Assembly (NCBI GenBank): GCA_002002485.1
Contig: MQVI01000004.1
Span: 1 to 64,000, forward strand
DNA length: 64,000 nt
Reading direction: 5' to 3'
Source of the DNA: Pasteurellaceae bacterium 15-036681
Lineage (GTDB): Bacteria > Pseudomonadota > Gammaproteobacteria > Enterobacterales > Pasteurellaceae
Shown piece after piece: positions 24,933-33,574 of the stretch. The translations under genes were made by a program, and so were the position numbers. Positions within the stretch are counted from its first letter, which is position 1. Every line of letters starts with the position of its first letter. Under the pieces are notes generated by a model. The model ran no database searches. It worked only from the letters and a program-made list of their open reading frames with translations, and was not told the DNA's origin.

Positions 24933-25787
24933 ATGCAACCACAACAAATCAACACATTCGCTGAACTACTTAGCGATGCAACATCAAAACTCTCCAAATT
25001 CAACGGCAAAACCATCGTGGTAAAATACGGCGGTAACGCTATGATCAACGAAGAACTCAAACAAGCGGTGATGCAAGATCTATTGCTTCTTAACCAAATC
25101 GGCTTAAAAGTAGTATTGGTACACGGCGGTGGTCCTGAAATCTCACAAGGTTTAAAAAATATCGGCAAAGAGAGCCAATTTATCAATGGCTTACGTGTAA
25201 CCGATAAAGAGACTATCGACATTGTGCTACAAATGTTGGCTGGCAAGGTAAACAAAAGCCTTGTGGCTCTTTTGAAAGGCAAAGGCATCGGCTTATGTGG
25301 AATTGATGCGAACTTACTACAATGTGAAAAACTAAAAGGTGAAGTAGATCTTGGCTTTGTGGGTGACATTGTTAAAGTAGATACAAAAGTATTAGAACTT
25401 TCCCTTAATGCAGATTTAATCCCTGTCATTTCAACGGTAGGCGTAGATGCAAATGGTGTTGCTTATAATATCAATGCGGATACCGCCGCAAGCGAAATTG
25501 CAATTGCATTAGGCGCAGCAAAATTAGTCAGCATGACCGATATTGCAGGCTTACTGCGTGATCGCTATGATGAAAGCACACTAATTCCTGATGTAAAAGT
25601 AAGTGATGTACAGGGTTTAATTGATCAAGGCATTATCGCAGGCGGAATGATCCCGAAAATTGCTTGCTGTACTGACTTTATCAATGCTGGCGGTGAAGAG
25701 GCAGCGATTATTGACGGCCGTATTGCCCACGCAATTTTAATTGAAATGCTCACCGATAAAGGCAATGGGACGTTGTTCCATCAATAA
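24933..25787 (+). CDS. argB: Acetylglutamate kinase
   Basis: This 284-residue amino-acid kinase phosphorylates N-acetylglutamate, the second step of arginine synthesis. Key residues: Lys in VVKYGGNAM (about residues 29-37) and the glycine loop LVHGGGPEIS (about 62-71). The Asp/Lys region MTDIAGLLRD lies near 199-208. It lacks the long N-terminal helix of arginine-inhibited hexamers, so feedback inhibition is less likely. It follows argC by 9 bases. Confidence 0.94.
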   Translation: MQPQQINTFAELLSDATSKLSKFNGKTIVVKYGGNAMINEELKQAVMQDLLLLNQIGLKVVLVHGGGPEISQGLKNIGKESQFINGLRVTDKETIDIVLQMLAGKVNKSLVALLKGKGIGLCGIDANLLQCEKLKGEVDLGFVGDIVKVDTKVLELSLNADLIPVISTVGVDANGVAYNINADTAASEIAIALGAAKLVSMTDIAGLLRDRYDESTLIPDVKVSDVQGLIDQGIIAGGMIPKIACCTDFINAGGEEAAIIDGRIAHAILIEMLTDKGNGTLFHQ

Positions 25788-25803
25788 TATAATTTTGAAT
25801 TGC

Positions 25804-25828
25804 TAGCGCGAGCGTCTCGCTCGTGCTA
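25804..25828. repeat. Hairpin between argB and argD
   Basis: TAGCGCGAGCG and CGCTCGTGCTA form an 11-bp stem with one mismatch and a 3-base loop. It resembles the TAGCACG..CGTGCTA arm of the three-hairpin repeats at 33463 and 56064, and could be a solitary arm of that family. It lies within the argCBD transcript. Confidence 0.7.
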
Positions 25829-25854
25829 AATATAACAATAGGATAACAAACATA

Positions 25855-27036
25855 ATGAATAGCCAACAAATCAAACAGCTCGACCATAATCATATCGCTC
25901 AAACATACGGACGTTTCGATCTTGTTCTCTCACACGGTAAAGGCTGTGATGTATGGGATTTTGAGGGGAATCAATATCTTGATTTCACCAGCGGTATCGG
26001 CACAAATAGCCTAGGTTGGGCCGATGATAGCTGGCTAAAAGCGGTAACTGAACAAGCAGGCAAATTACAACATACCTCAAACCTGTTCTATACAGAGCCT
26101 GCTTCGATCTTGGCACAAAAACTCACAACTGCAAGCGGTCTGAAACGCGCATTTTTTTGCAATTCGGGAGCAGAAGCAAATGAAGGGGCAATTAAAGCAG
26201 CACGTAAGTATAGCTTTGATAAATATGGTGTAAATCGCTCAACAGTGATCACCCTCCAAAATTCATTCCACGGCCGTACAATCTCAACCTTAGCCGCAAC
26301 AGGTCAAGATGTGTTTCATCAATACTTCTTCCCTTTCACACAAGGATTTGAACACTTACCAGCGAATGATATTCAAGCACTGAATAACCGTTTGGAACAG
26401 AATGATGTATGTGCGATTATCGTTGAAGTCGTGCAGGGCGAAGGCGGGATTTTTGCATTAGAAAGTGACTATCTCACCGCTTTACAGCAACTTTGCCAAC
26501 AGAAAGATATTCTGTTTGTGATTGATGAGGTGCAAACAGGGATTGGGCGTACAGGCTCTTTATTTGCTTATCAACAATTTGGTTTAAATCCAGATATTAT
26601 TACTTTGGCTAAAGGCTTAGGCGGTGGCTTACCAATTGGCGCATTCCTACTGGGTGAAAAATGCCAAAATACTTTAGGCAAAAGTGACCACGGCTCCACT
26701 TATGGTGGTAACCCAGTGTGCTGTGCAGCAGCAAATGCCGTGTTAGATCGTTTTACGCCTGAATTTTTAGCGGAAATTAAAGCAAAAGGTGATAAGCTAC
26801 GTTCAGCCTTATTAAAGTTACCAAAAGTGAAATCGGTAAGTGGCTTAGGTTTAATGTTAGGAATCGAATTTGAAGACGGCATTGTGGCAAGTGATATTGT
26901 CGCTCAAGGGATCAACAAAGGTATTTTAACTTTAACTGCCAAACACAAATTACGCTTATTACCGCCATTGGTAATTACTGATGAACAAATTGAGAAAGGG
27001 ATTGAGATTCTAAAAGAAATTCTTACTAACAAGTAG
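25855..27036 (+). CDS. argD: Acetylornithine/succinyldiaminopimelate aminotransferase
   Basis: This 393-residue class-III PLP aminotransferase converts N-acetylglutamate semialdehyde to N-acetylornithine, and often also serves the lysine pathway. The PLP-binding Lys is in ITLAKGLGGGLPIGA (about residue 248). FCNSGAEANE and FVIDEVQTGIGRTG are the standard motifs. SD AGGATAAC lies before the start. It is last in argCBD; the fate of N-acetylornithine (argE or argJ) is not seen in the window. Confidence 0.93.
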   Translation: MNSQQIKQLDHNHIAQTYGRFDLVLSHGKGCDVWDFEGNQYLDFTSGIGTNSLGWADDSWLKAVTEQAGKLQHTSNLFYTEPASILAQKLTTASGLKRAFFCNSGAEANEGAIKAARKYSFDKYGVNRSTVITLQNSFHGRTISTLAATGQDVFHQYFFPFTQGFEHLPANDIQALNNRLEQNDVCAIIVEVVQGEGGIFALESDYLTALQQLCQQKDILFVIDEVQTGIGRTGSLFAYQQFGLNPDIITLAKGLGGGLPIGAFLLGEKCQNTLGKSDHGSTYGGNPVCCAAANAVLDRFTPEFLAEIKAKGDKLRSALLKLPKVKSVSGLGLMLGIEFEDGIVASDIVAQGINKGILTLTAKHKLRLLPPLVITDEQIEKGIEILKEILTNK

Positions 27037-27080
27037 AAATAGTAGGTCTACTCACTAATAAAACCAACGGATTGTAAAAT

Positions 27081-27100
27081 GGTGGGCAAGAATGCCCACC
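27081..27100. repeat. GGTGGGCA/TGCCCACC hairpin after argD
   Basis: GGTGGGCA and TGCCCACC form an 8-bp perfect stem with a 4-base loop between the converging argD and trkA. It may serve as terminator; the same words make up the inverted repeat at 49974-50045, so it may be a short member of that family. Confidence 0.65.
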
Positions 27101-27156
27101 ACTTATTTCACCTAAATTTGAGATTTGTCATCAATCTGATGGCTTTTTCATATTAT

Positions 27157-28533
27157 CTACAAAAAGAATGATCCTAGTTGGAATAACTTCTCTACTTCAT
27201 CAGAATATTTTTTATCATTCACTAAAACGATAACATGATCACCCTCTTCTATCACGATCGACTTATGCGCAATCATCACCTCATTATCTCGGACTATCGC
27301 ACCAACAATCGCACCTTGTGGTAATTTTAGTTCTTTTACTTTCCGTCCCACCACTTTAGATGACTCAGCATCGCCATGCACAATCACCTCAATTCCTTCT
27401 ACAACTCCTTGCTTAAGAGATGCAACCTTCACAATATCTCCTTTACGAACATGATTAGAGAGTGCAGAGATCGTTGCTTGTTGAGGAGATACTGCAATAT
27501 CAATAGTTCCCCCCTGAATTAAATGAAGATAAGCGAGACGTTGAACTAACACAATCGCTTTTTTAGCACCTAAACGCTTAGCAAGCAGAGAGGACATAAT
27601 ATTTGCCTCATCATCACTACTTAATGCAAGAAACAGATCGATATTCTCGATATGTTCTTCAAAAAGTAGTTCCTGATCCGAGGCATCACCATGTAAAACT
27701 AATGTTTTTGATAATTTCTCAGCTAACTTTTCGGCTCTCTCTTGATTGCGCTCAATCAACTTCACTTGGCATTTGGATTCTAATGCTTTCGCCAATGCAG
27801 TACCAATACTACCACCACCTACAATCATCACGCGTTTATGCGGTTTCTCTAAACGCTGTAGCTCCGCCATAATCGCTTTAATATGTTGAGTCGCACAGAT
27901 AAAAAAGACTTCATCACCAGCTTCAATGATCGTAGCGCCTTGTGGAATGAAAGCCTTCTCTTGGCGGAAAATAGTGACAATCCGAGCATCAATATGTGGA
28001 AGATGATCCGATAACGCCGAAACAGGATAACCTACAAGCGGACCACCGTAGTAAGCCTTTAAGCTCACTAAGCTCACTAGCTCATCCGCAAAATGAGCAA
28101 CTTGCAGAGCACCAGGGTAATCAATTAAACGCAATATTTCCTTGGTTACCAGTAATTCAGGGGCAATAATATGGTCGATAGGCAACACTTTATCATTAAA
28201 CAAAGTATCACGTTCTTGGACATAATCGGGGTTACGGATACGTGCAATTTTAGTTGGAACATTAAATAAAGTATAAGCAATTTGGCAAGCTACCATATTA
28301 CTTTCATCATTATCTGTTACAGCAACCAACAAATCTGCATCGCTGGCCCCTGCTTCGCGCAATACTCTTGGCGACGAAGCATTACCATGAATTACCTGCA
28401 AATCATGCTTTTCTTGCAACGCCTTTAAGCGCTCTGGCTCACTATCAATGATAGTAATATCGTTATCTTCACTGGCTAGGTTCTCTGCCAATGTGGCGCC
28501 AACCTGCCCTGCACCAAGAATAATAATCTTCAT
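27157..28533 (-). CDS. trkA: Trk potassium system NAD-binding protein TrkA
   Basis: This 458-residue cytoplasmic gating subunit of the Trk K+ uptake channel has two tandem RCK modules. Each has a Rossmann nucleotide motif: [15 protein letters not shown] (about 4-18) and [15 protein letters not shown] (about 235-249). Each has a C-terminal TrkA_C domain. It begins one base after the rsmB stop, the normal fmt-rsmB-trkA order. The partner channel trkH is not in the window. Confidence 0.95.
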   Translation of the reverse strand: MKIIILGAGQVGATLAENLASEDNDITIIDSEPERLKALQEKHDLQVIHGNASSPRVLREAGASDADLLVAVTDNDESNMVACQIAYTLFNVPTKIARIRNPDYVQERDTLFNDKVLPIDHIIAPELLVTKEILRLIDYPGALQVAHFADELVSLVSLKAYYGGPLVGYPVSALSDHLPHIDARIVTIFRQEKAFIPQGATIIEAGDEVFFICATQHIKAIMAELQRLEKPHKRVMIVGGGSIGTALAKALESKCQVKLIERNQERAEKLAEKLSKTLVLHGDASDQELLFEEHIENIDLFLALSSDDEANIMSSLLAKRLGAKKAIVLVQRLAYLHLIQGGTIDIAVSPQQATISALSNHVRKGDIVKVASLKQGVVEGIEVIVHGDAESSKVVGRKVKELKLPQGAIVGAIVRDNEVMIAHKSIVIEEGDHVIVLVNDKKYSDEVEKLFQLGSFFL

Positions 28534-28534
28534 A

Positions 28535-29839
28535 TTAAGCTACTCGTTTCACTAAAGTCGCATAAAAGAAACCATCTCCGCCATTTGCTTGTGGAAAGAA
28601 CTGTTTCATTGCCACTTTTTCACCGTTAAAGTCCATTTCAACTAATTCTGCATCAGCAGTATTAGCCACAAACCGCTCAATTTGCTGGCTATTTTCATCA
28701 GGTAAAATTGAACAAGTTGCATACACCAAAACACCATTTGGTTTTAAACGCGCCCAAAGAGCCTTCAAAATTTTAGCCTGCAAAGCAGCTAATTCCGCAA
28801 TATCTTGTTCTTGGCGAAGCCATTTAATATCCGGATGACGACGAATAACACCGGTAGCAGAACAAGGCGCATCCAATAGGATACGATCAAACATCACCCT
28901 ATCTTCAAGCCATTGTTCAGGCTGACTGGCATCACCGCAAATGATTTTAGCGGTTTGCCCTAAGCGTTGTAAATTTTCACTCACACGCTTTAAACGACCT
29001 TTTTCAATATCTAAAGCAATGACTTCTGCTTGTGGTGCTAGTTCTAAAATATGCGTCGTTTTGCCACCGGGGGCAGCGCAAGCATCTAAAATCAGTTCAC
29101 CATTTTTAGCGTCTAATAAAGTCGCAGACCATTGAGCATGGGCATCTTGCACAGTTGCCCAACCTTGCTCAAAATGAGGTAATTGGTTTACTGAAACCGC
29201 TTTATTCAACATAATTGCACAATCAGGCTCACTGCAAGCGGTCGGATTTTCCGTATAATTGACTAAATCACCTAATAAAGTTTTGTAGTTTTCCACAGTG
29301 CTATGCTGTGAATTTACGCGAATCCACATAGGTGGGCGTTGGTTATTCGCTTCCACAATCTCACGCCAATTTGGATAGGCTTTTTTCAGCCTATTCACAA
29401 ACCATTCAGGATGAAGTGTTTGCCAGTTTTTATCCACTTTCGCTAAAATTTGCTCTTGCTCACGTAAAAAACGGCGCAGAACACCATTGGTTAAAGCTCG
29501 GAAGCTATCCGCTTTTAGCACTTTAGTCGCATTCACGACTTCATCTACTGCCGCATGTGCAGGCACTCGCATATAAAGTAGCTGATATAAACCAACTAAC
29601 AATAAGCAATGAACAATACGTGTTTTGCCTTTTAGTGGTTTTTCAACAAGTTGTTTAATGATCGTTTCAAGGCGTGGCAATACACGACAGATCCCAAAAG
29701 TAATCTCTTGCACTAGAGGCAAATCTTTTGCATCTACTTGATTGGTCGCTTCAGGAATTAAAGTCGATAAGGATTTCCCTTGATCTAACACCTGTAAAAT
29801 AATCTGTGCTGAAACCGCACGAGCTGAGAGTTTTTTCAT
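28535..29839 (-). CDS. rsmB: 16S rRNA m5C967 methyltransferase
   Basis: This 434-residue protein has an N-terminal NusB-like RNA-binding domain (about 5-135) and a SAM-dependent cytosine-5 methyltransferase domain. SAM motif I is [15 protein letters not shown] near 249-263, and the two catalytic cysteines are in [15 protein letters not shown] (about 320) and [10 protein letters not shown] (about 375). It is followed by trkA after 1 base. Upstream, the expected fmt partner is displaced by a 2-kb insert. Confidence 0.95.
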   Translation of the reverse strand: MKKLSARAVSAQIILQVLDQGKSLSTLIPEATNQVDAKDLPLVQEITFGICRVLPRLETIIKQLVEKPLKGKTRIVHCLLLVGLYQLLYMRVPAHAAVDEVVNATKVLKADSFRALTNGVLRRFLREQEQILAKVDKNWQTLHPEWFVNRLKKAYPNWREIVEANNQRPPMWIRVNSQHSTVENYKTLLGDLVNYTENPTACSEPDCAIMLNKAVSVNQLPHFEQGWATVQDAHAQWSATLLDAKNGELILDACAAPGGKTTHILELAPQAEVIALDIEKGRLKRVSENLQRLGQTAKIICGDASQPEQWLEDRVMFDRILLDAPCSATGVIRRHPDIKWLRQEQDIAELAALQAKILKALWARLKPNGVLVYATCSILPDENSQQIERFVANTADAELVEMDFNGEKVAMKQFFPQANGGDGFFYATLVKRVA

Positions 29840-29892
29840 GATTAATTCTAAATAAGTAAAATTAGTGCCATTTTACGCAATAAACAGGCAAC

Positions 29893-29915
29893 AAAAAAGG
29901 GCATAATGCCCTTTT
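29893..29915 (-). terminator. Rho-independent terminator after brnA
   Basis: AAAAGGGCAT and ATGCCCTTTT form a 10-bp stem with almost no loop. The minus strand continues TTTTTTG. It separates the brnTA remnant from rsmB. Confidence 0.85.
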
Positions 29916-29926
29916 AGGTAAATTGA

Positions 29927-30235
29927 CTATCTTCTTGCATTGTAAGAAGCCAACATAGCTTCCCTTAAAATATTATTAATTCGAGTTTGATAGCCCTTTC
30001 CTTGAGATTTCAGCCAATTAAGCACGTCTGAATCTAAGCGAATAGTCGTTGGTGTTTTAGTTGGTTTATAAAAAGGATTTTGAACCGCTTGTTTGAAAAA
30101 GTTTTCATCAAGTTCAAGGATATCTGATGTATCAATTTCGTCATCAGTCATTTGCGCTAATTTTTCTAATTCTGCTTTTTGTTTTGAATTTAAAGGAATT
30201 GAACCTTCAACATTATAACGAATAGTTTTTCTCAT
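29927..30235 (-). CDS. brnA: BrnA-type antitoxin (DUF4415, ribbon-helix-helix)
   Basis: This 102-residue protein begins with the family's RYNVEGSIPLNSKQ and ends with a ribbon-helix-helix (PTTIRLDSDVLNWLKSQGKG, about residues 61-80). BrnA binds and neutralises the RNase toxin BrnT and represses their joint promoter. The reading frame is intact with SD AAGGAAG, and it overlaps the 3' end of the broken toxin gene by 23 bases, the normal brnT-brnA order. With the toxin broken and the original promoter lost, its role here is doubtful; it could still protect against a BrnT elsewhere. Confidence 0.88.
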   Translation of the reverse strand: MRKTIRYNVEGSIPLNSKQKAELEKLAQMTDDEIDTSDILELDENFFKQAVQNPFYKPTKTPTTIRLDSDVLNWLKSQGKGYQTRINNILREAMLASYNARR

Positions 30236-30340
30236 AATTCTTCCTTTCTTGTGCAGTTGCTTTACGGGCTGAAATTATGCGTATAACTTCTTGATTATGT
30301 TCATCTCTTACTGTGTGTGCCACAAGGAGTAATAAGCAAT
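30213..30340 (-). pseudogene. brnT: BrnT-type RNase toxin, C-terminal remnant
   Basis: Only the last ~42 codons remain: CLLLLVAHTVRD and IRIISARKATAQERKNYE are the closing strand and helix of the BrnT fold. The family is normally about 90 residues, starting with a 'WDE.K...N..KHGI.F' N-terminus that is absent here. The break falls precisely at the border of the inverted-repeat element 30344-30586. The frame can be read back into that element but the extra residues are not BrnT. No N-terminal part is present on the far side, so the toxin is judged dead. Confidence 0.85.
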
Positions 30341-30343
30341 TTT

Positions 30344-30586
30344 CCGGTATTATGTAGCAGTTGCACAAACTTTGCTTACACCCTCTCCCTCTGGGAGAGG
30401 GAAAGACTGAAGGTGCGTTCAGCACCGAAGTCAGGGAGAGGGAAATTGTTAAATATTCCTTAGATATCACCGTCTGTCGCCCTCTCTCTGCAAAAATTGT
30501 TGAACACAATTTTTGCGGTCTCTCTCCCAAGGGGAGAGAGTGCTGAATTCAAATATTTGATTTGTGCAAGTGCGACATAATTTCGG
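30344..30586. mobile_element. 243-bp MITE-like element inserted in brnT
   Basis: The ends are imperfect inverted repeats: CCGGTATTATGTAGCAGTTG and, on the other strand, CCGAAATTATGTCGCACTTG; both continue CACAAA (22 of 26 match). Inside are a GGGAGAGGG-rich hairpin (30380-30440) and a second nested one: CCCTCTCTCTGCAAAAATTG.. paired with ..CAATTTTTGCGGTCTCTCTC. A related copy lies at 46951-47136. No transposase is encoded, as expected for a non-autonomous element. Confidence 0.78.
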
Positions 30587-30601
30587 GTAAGTCTGTATAA
30601 C

Positions 30602-31879
30602 TTATTTTTCTACATGAGAATAAAATAGCTCAACAGCACTCTCCATCTTTTCACGTAACGCTGAACTATCACTATCAATGCTAAACAATACAGCTTTATA
30701 TCCATCTAGTTTTGAATGATGAGTTAATTGGCTAAGCTCTTTAGCCCATTGCAAATCTCTTGAGCTCCGATCAAATGCATAGCATGATAGTCTGTTTCCT
30801 TCAAATTTTAAATCTAAAGTAAACGTAGAGTTGCCTTGCTTCACATCCAAGACAACAGTCTCTTTATTCCAAGTCCAAATATTATGCGATTTAGGGTACT
30901 TATCTACAATATTAATAAGCATTGTCTTAATATCGTTTAATTTTAACAACATTAAAGCCTGCTCTTTCAAACGCATTGCTATGTGATCAGCCACCTCTCT
31001 TCCAATTTGATTCGCAAGTAGCTCAATATTATCTGCAGTAACATTCACATAATGTAAATGCTTATGTTCATCTATATTGTTATTAATTTCTTTCGCCAAA
31101 CGATCAACAAAACGATTCAATGGACGCACAGGATGAATTACTTGATTAGAGGGTTCTAGCTTATCCACTTGAGGTATTGCAAACCAGTGATGATAGCTAA
31201 AATGCTCAAACGAATAAGGATATATATCGTTCAAGGATTGAACATCAAAATTCTCTCTCATTAATGTTGTTGCAACCAAAGCCTCATCATTTGGAAAATG
31301 TACTTTTAATGGATTTGCAGTAAATGATAATGCACCATGCTGTTTATATATATTGACTAATTTTTGACGTTCAGCCTTACAAATGCTAACAGCTCTCGCT
31401 GATAAACGATTTAGCGGAAATGAGCATCCATAGGGCTGATCGGAGATTAATGATGCAGATTTATACCAATAATCATGTTTTTCTCGAGGCCCAAAATTTC
31501 CCAACAGTGCATCCGCATGATTATTTTCAACGACATCAAAAAAATCACTTAAATATTCAAAGGTAAATGCAACATCTGGTTCAATTAGCCAATAATATTC
31601 AGATTCAACCTTTGCTTGTAAAGCGTAATAGCAGTAGTCTCCACATAACCAACCAATACCACGGTTAAAATGATTATAATCTAGTAAATTATGCTGTTCT
31701 ATAAATTCCCTATCCCAAGCTATTTTTTGAATATTATGAGGGACATCAACTTTTCCCTGCATCTCATCAACGATAACAAATATTTGCTCTCGAGAAAAAA
31801 CTTGATGCAATTTGTTGTATAAATTCTCTTCTGGCACGCCCCATGTATTGGCTCGAATCCCAATAACCTTTTGAAACAT
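30602..31879 (-). CDS. Uncharacterised protein with glycosyltransferase-like N-terminal domain
   Basis: This 425-residue protein was not confidently recognised. The first ~240 residues suggest a GT-A-like nucleotide-sugar fold: a hydrophobic strand (IFVIVDEM, 33-40), a GIGWLCGDYCYY stretch (74-85), and YYWLIEPDVAF (95-105) with Glu100/Asp102 in the position of a metal-binding DxD. The C-terminal ~150 residues (about 275-425) form a separate mixed alpha/beta domain with no known motif. There is no signal peptide or membrane helix. The gene lies in the insert between fmt and rsmB, next to the MITE and brnTA remnant, and looks more AT-rich than its neighbours. A role in surface glycan modification is a guess only. 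Confidence 0.6.
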   Translation of the reverse strand: MFQKVIGIRANTWGVPEENLYNKLHQVFSREQIFVIVDEMQGKVDVPHNIQKIAWDREFIEQHNLLDYNHFNRGIGWLCGDYCYYALQAKVESEYYWLIEPDVAFTFEYLSDFFDVVENNHADALLGNFGPREKHDYWYKSASLISDQPYGCSFPLNRLSARAVSICKAERQKLVNIYKQHGALSFTANPLKVHFPNDEALVATTLMRENFDVQSLNDIYPYSFEHFSYHHWFAIPQVDKLEPSNQVIHPVRPLNRFVDRLAKEINNNIDEHKHLHYVNVTADNIELLANQIGREVADHIAMRLKEQALMLLKLNDIKTMLINIVDKYPKSHNIWTWNKETVVLDVKQGNSTFTLDLKFEGNRLSCYAFDRSSRDLQWAKELSQLTHHSKLDGYKAVLFSIDSDSSALREKMESAVELFYSHVEK

Positions 31880-31987
31880 TGCTCTTTCCTACATTAATTC
31901 ATTGCTTATTAATTAAATTGATAAAACTTTATATTCTTTAGCATCAAAGTAATTACTTAACGATTTAGCTTACTATAAATTTGGCAA

Positions 31988-32938
31988 CTAAATCACTTCC
32001 CCAACTTTGAACCACTCAGCACGGCCATTTAGGAAATCTTGCACCGCCATTGGTTTTTTACCTGCTGGTTGTAGCTGTGTGATATTTAACACGCCATCTG
32101 CTGTTGCAATTTGAATACCTTGCTTGTTCACGGCAAGTACCGTACCAGCTGGTTTATTTTGATGTACTAATACCGTTGCTTGATACACTTTAATGCTTTG
32201 TTCAGTGTCATCCACATTTAAAGTTAAGTAGCTAATTGGCCAAGGATTGAAAGCACGGATATTGCGCTCAAGCTGACAAGCGGTTAGATTCCAGTCTAAT
32301 TTTGCTTCTTCTTTACTAAGCTTTTCTGCGTAATTTGCTAACTCATCTTGCTGTTTTTCGGCTTTGAATTGACCATTTTCTAAGCCGTTTAACACATCAA
32401 TTAACGCCGGTGGTGCTAGTTCTGCCAATTTGTTATAGAGCGAAGCTGATGTTTCAGTTGGCTCAATCGGGGTTGTTACTTTATGTAACATATCACCCAT
32501 ATCTAAACCAATATCCATCTGCATAATGGTTACCCCTGTTTCTGCATCACCAGCCCAGATTGAGCGTTGAATAGGTGCTGCACCACGCCAACGTGGTAGT
32601 AATGAACCATGCACATTTAAGCAGCCTAAACGAGGTGCATCTAAAACCGCTTTCGGTAAGATTAAACCATAAGCCACAACTACCATTACATCCGCATTTA
32701 ATGCTTGAAGTTCTGCTTGTGCTTCTTCTTTGCGTAATGATTTTGGTTGATATACAGGAATATTGTGCGCTTCTGCCAGCTGTTTAACTGGACTTGCTTG
32801 GAGTTTCTTACCGCGTCCTGCAGGTTTATCTGGTTGGGTATAAACAGCAATAACGTTGTGTTCTGAATCTAAAAGGGCTTGTAAATGCGTTGCAGCAAAG
32901 TCAGGTGTACCTGCGAAGATGATATTTAATTTGCTCAT
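31988..32938 (-). CDS. fmt: Methionyl-tRNA formyltransferase
   Basis: This 316-residue enzyme formylates initiator Met-tRNA with 10-formyl-THF. The catalytic region reads [20 protein letters not shown] (Asn/His about 109-111) with the Asp of [11 protein letters not shown] about residue 146, followed by an OB-fold tRNA-binding domain from about 208. In relatives def-fmt-rsmB-trkA form one cluster; here def is missing upstream and a 2-kb insert separates fmt from rsmB. Confidence 0.96.
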   Translation of the reverse strand: MSKLNIIFAGTPDFAATHLQALLDSEHNVIAVYTQPDKPAGRGKKLQASPVKQLAEAHNIPVYQPKSLRKEEAQAELQALNADVMVVVAYGLILPKAVLDAPRLGCLNVHGSLLPRWRGAAPIQRSIWAGDAETGVTIMQMDIGLDMGDMLHKVTTPIEPTETSASLYNKLAELAPPALIDVLNGLENGQFKAEKQQDELANYAEKLSKEEAKLDWNLTACQLERNIRAFNPWPISYLTLNVDDTEQSIKVYQATVLVHQNKPAGTVLAVNKQGIQIATADGVLNITQLQPAGKKPMAVQDFLNGRAEWFKVGEVI

Positions 32939-32993
32939 TTGTCTGTCTTTTTTGAGATTAGGAATAATTAGGTATGATTATAGCAGACAATAA

Positions 32994-33017
32994 AAAAACC
33001 GTCTAAATAGACGGTTT
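32994..33017 (-). terminator. Rho-independent terminator after uspA
   Basis: AAACCGTCTA and TAGACGGTTT form a 10-bp stem. The minus strand runs into TTTTTTT. It is close to the uspA stop codon. Confidence 0.88.
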
Positions 33018-33025
33018 ATATTAAA

Positions 33026-33451
33026 TTATTTCAAAATTAACATCGGTTTTTCGCTATGGCGAGCGACTTTCACCGTATTTGAACTTAAACCTTTAGCTTG
33101 TGGTTTGCTACTGGCTAGCATCACAATAAGATCGACTGATTTTTCTTCCGCTATACGATTAATCTCTTCGTAAATGGTTCCGTGTGCCACAATGTGTTGT
33201 ACTTTCGCGCCTTCTGGAAAATTTGCTTTAGTAAAATCATGCAATGCTTTATTAGCTTCTTCAACGACTGATTTATCAAAGTTTTTTGGCAAGAAAGCTG
33301 AGATAAAACTATCATCCATCGGCTCAATAATAGTAACCACTCGATAAACTGCATCAGGGTTTTGTGCGGTAATTTGGAGTGCAGTATCGACTACATATTT
33401 CGCACTAGTAAGATTATTTAAGTCGATAGCGAGTAAAAGTTTGTTATACAT
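33026..33451 (-). CDS. uspA: UspA-family universal stress protein
   Basis: This 141-residue single-domain Usp protein begins KLLLAIDL and has the end motif HSEKPMLILK. The classical ATP-binding G-x2-G-x9-G(S/T) motif is replaced by SSKPQAKGLSSNTVKVAR, closer to the non-ATP-binding UspA subfamily. It lies just downstream of the TAXI TRAP permease, with only a hairpin repeat between. Usp proteins are known to sit in TRAP operons and influence transport (TeaD of Halomonas); a similar link is inferred here. Confidence 0.85.
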   Translation of the reverse strand: MYNKLLLAIDLNNLTSAKYVVDTALQITAQNPDAVYRVVTIIEPMDDSFISAFLPKNFDKSVVEEANKALHDFTKANFPEGAKVQHIVAHGTIYEEINRIAEEKSVDLIVMLASSKPQAKGLSSNTVKVARHSEKPMLILK

Positions 33452-33462
33452 ATTGATATCCT

Positions 33463-33563
33463 TAACCCCATACGAGCCGTATGGGGTTACTTAGCTGAGC
33501 GGCTTTGTCGCTCTAAAGTCGCAAAGCGACTTAGCTAAGTAACCTAGCACGGCTCGTGCTAGG
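33463..33563. repeat. Three-hairpin repeat, copy between TRAP permease and uspA
   Basis: Hairpin 1 is TAACCCCATACG..CGTATGGGGTTA (33463-33489). A central stem follows: TTAGCT..AGCTAA enclosing GTCGCAAAGCGAC. Hairpin 3 is CCTAGCACG..CGTGCTAGG (33543-33563). The same parts occur in reverse order and inverted at 56064-56176. It lies in the leftward operon mRNA and would form a strong structure between the two genes. Confidence 0.8.
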
Positions 33564-33574
33564 TAATAATATGG

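Noticed and set aside
24920-25429. 169-residue minus-strand reading frame over argB
   Set aside because: It is fully antisense to a well-supported argB with intact motifs.
30361-30546. 61-residue plus-strand reading frame inside the MITE
   Set aside because: It is made of the inverted repeats of the element and has no SD or recognisable domain.
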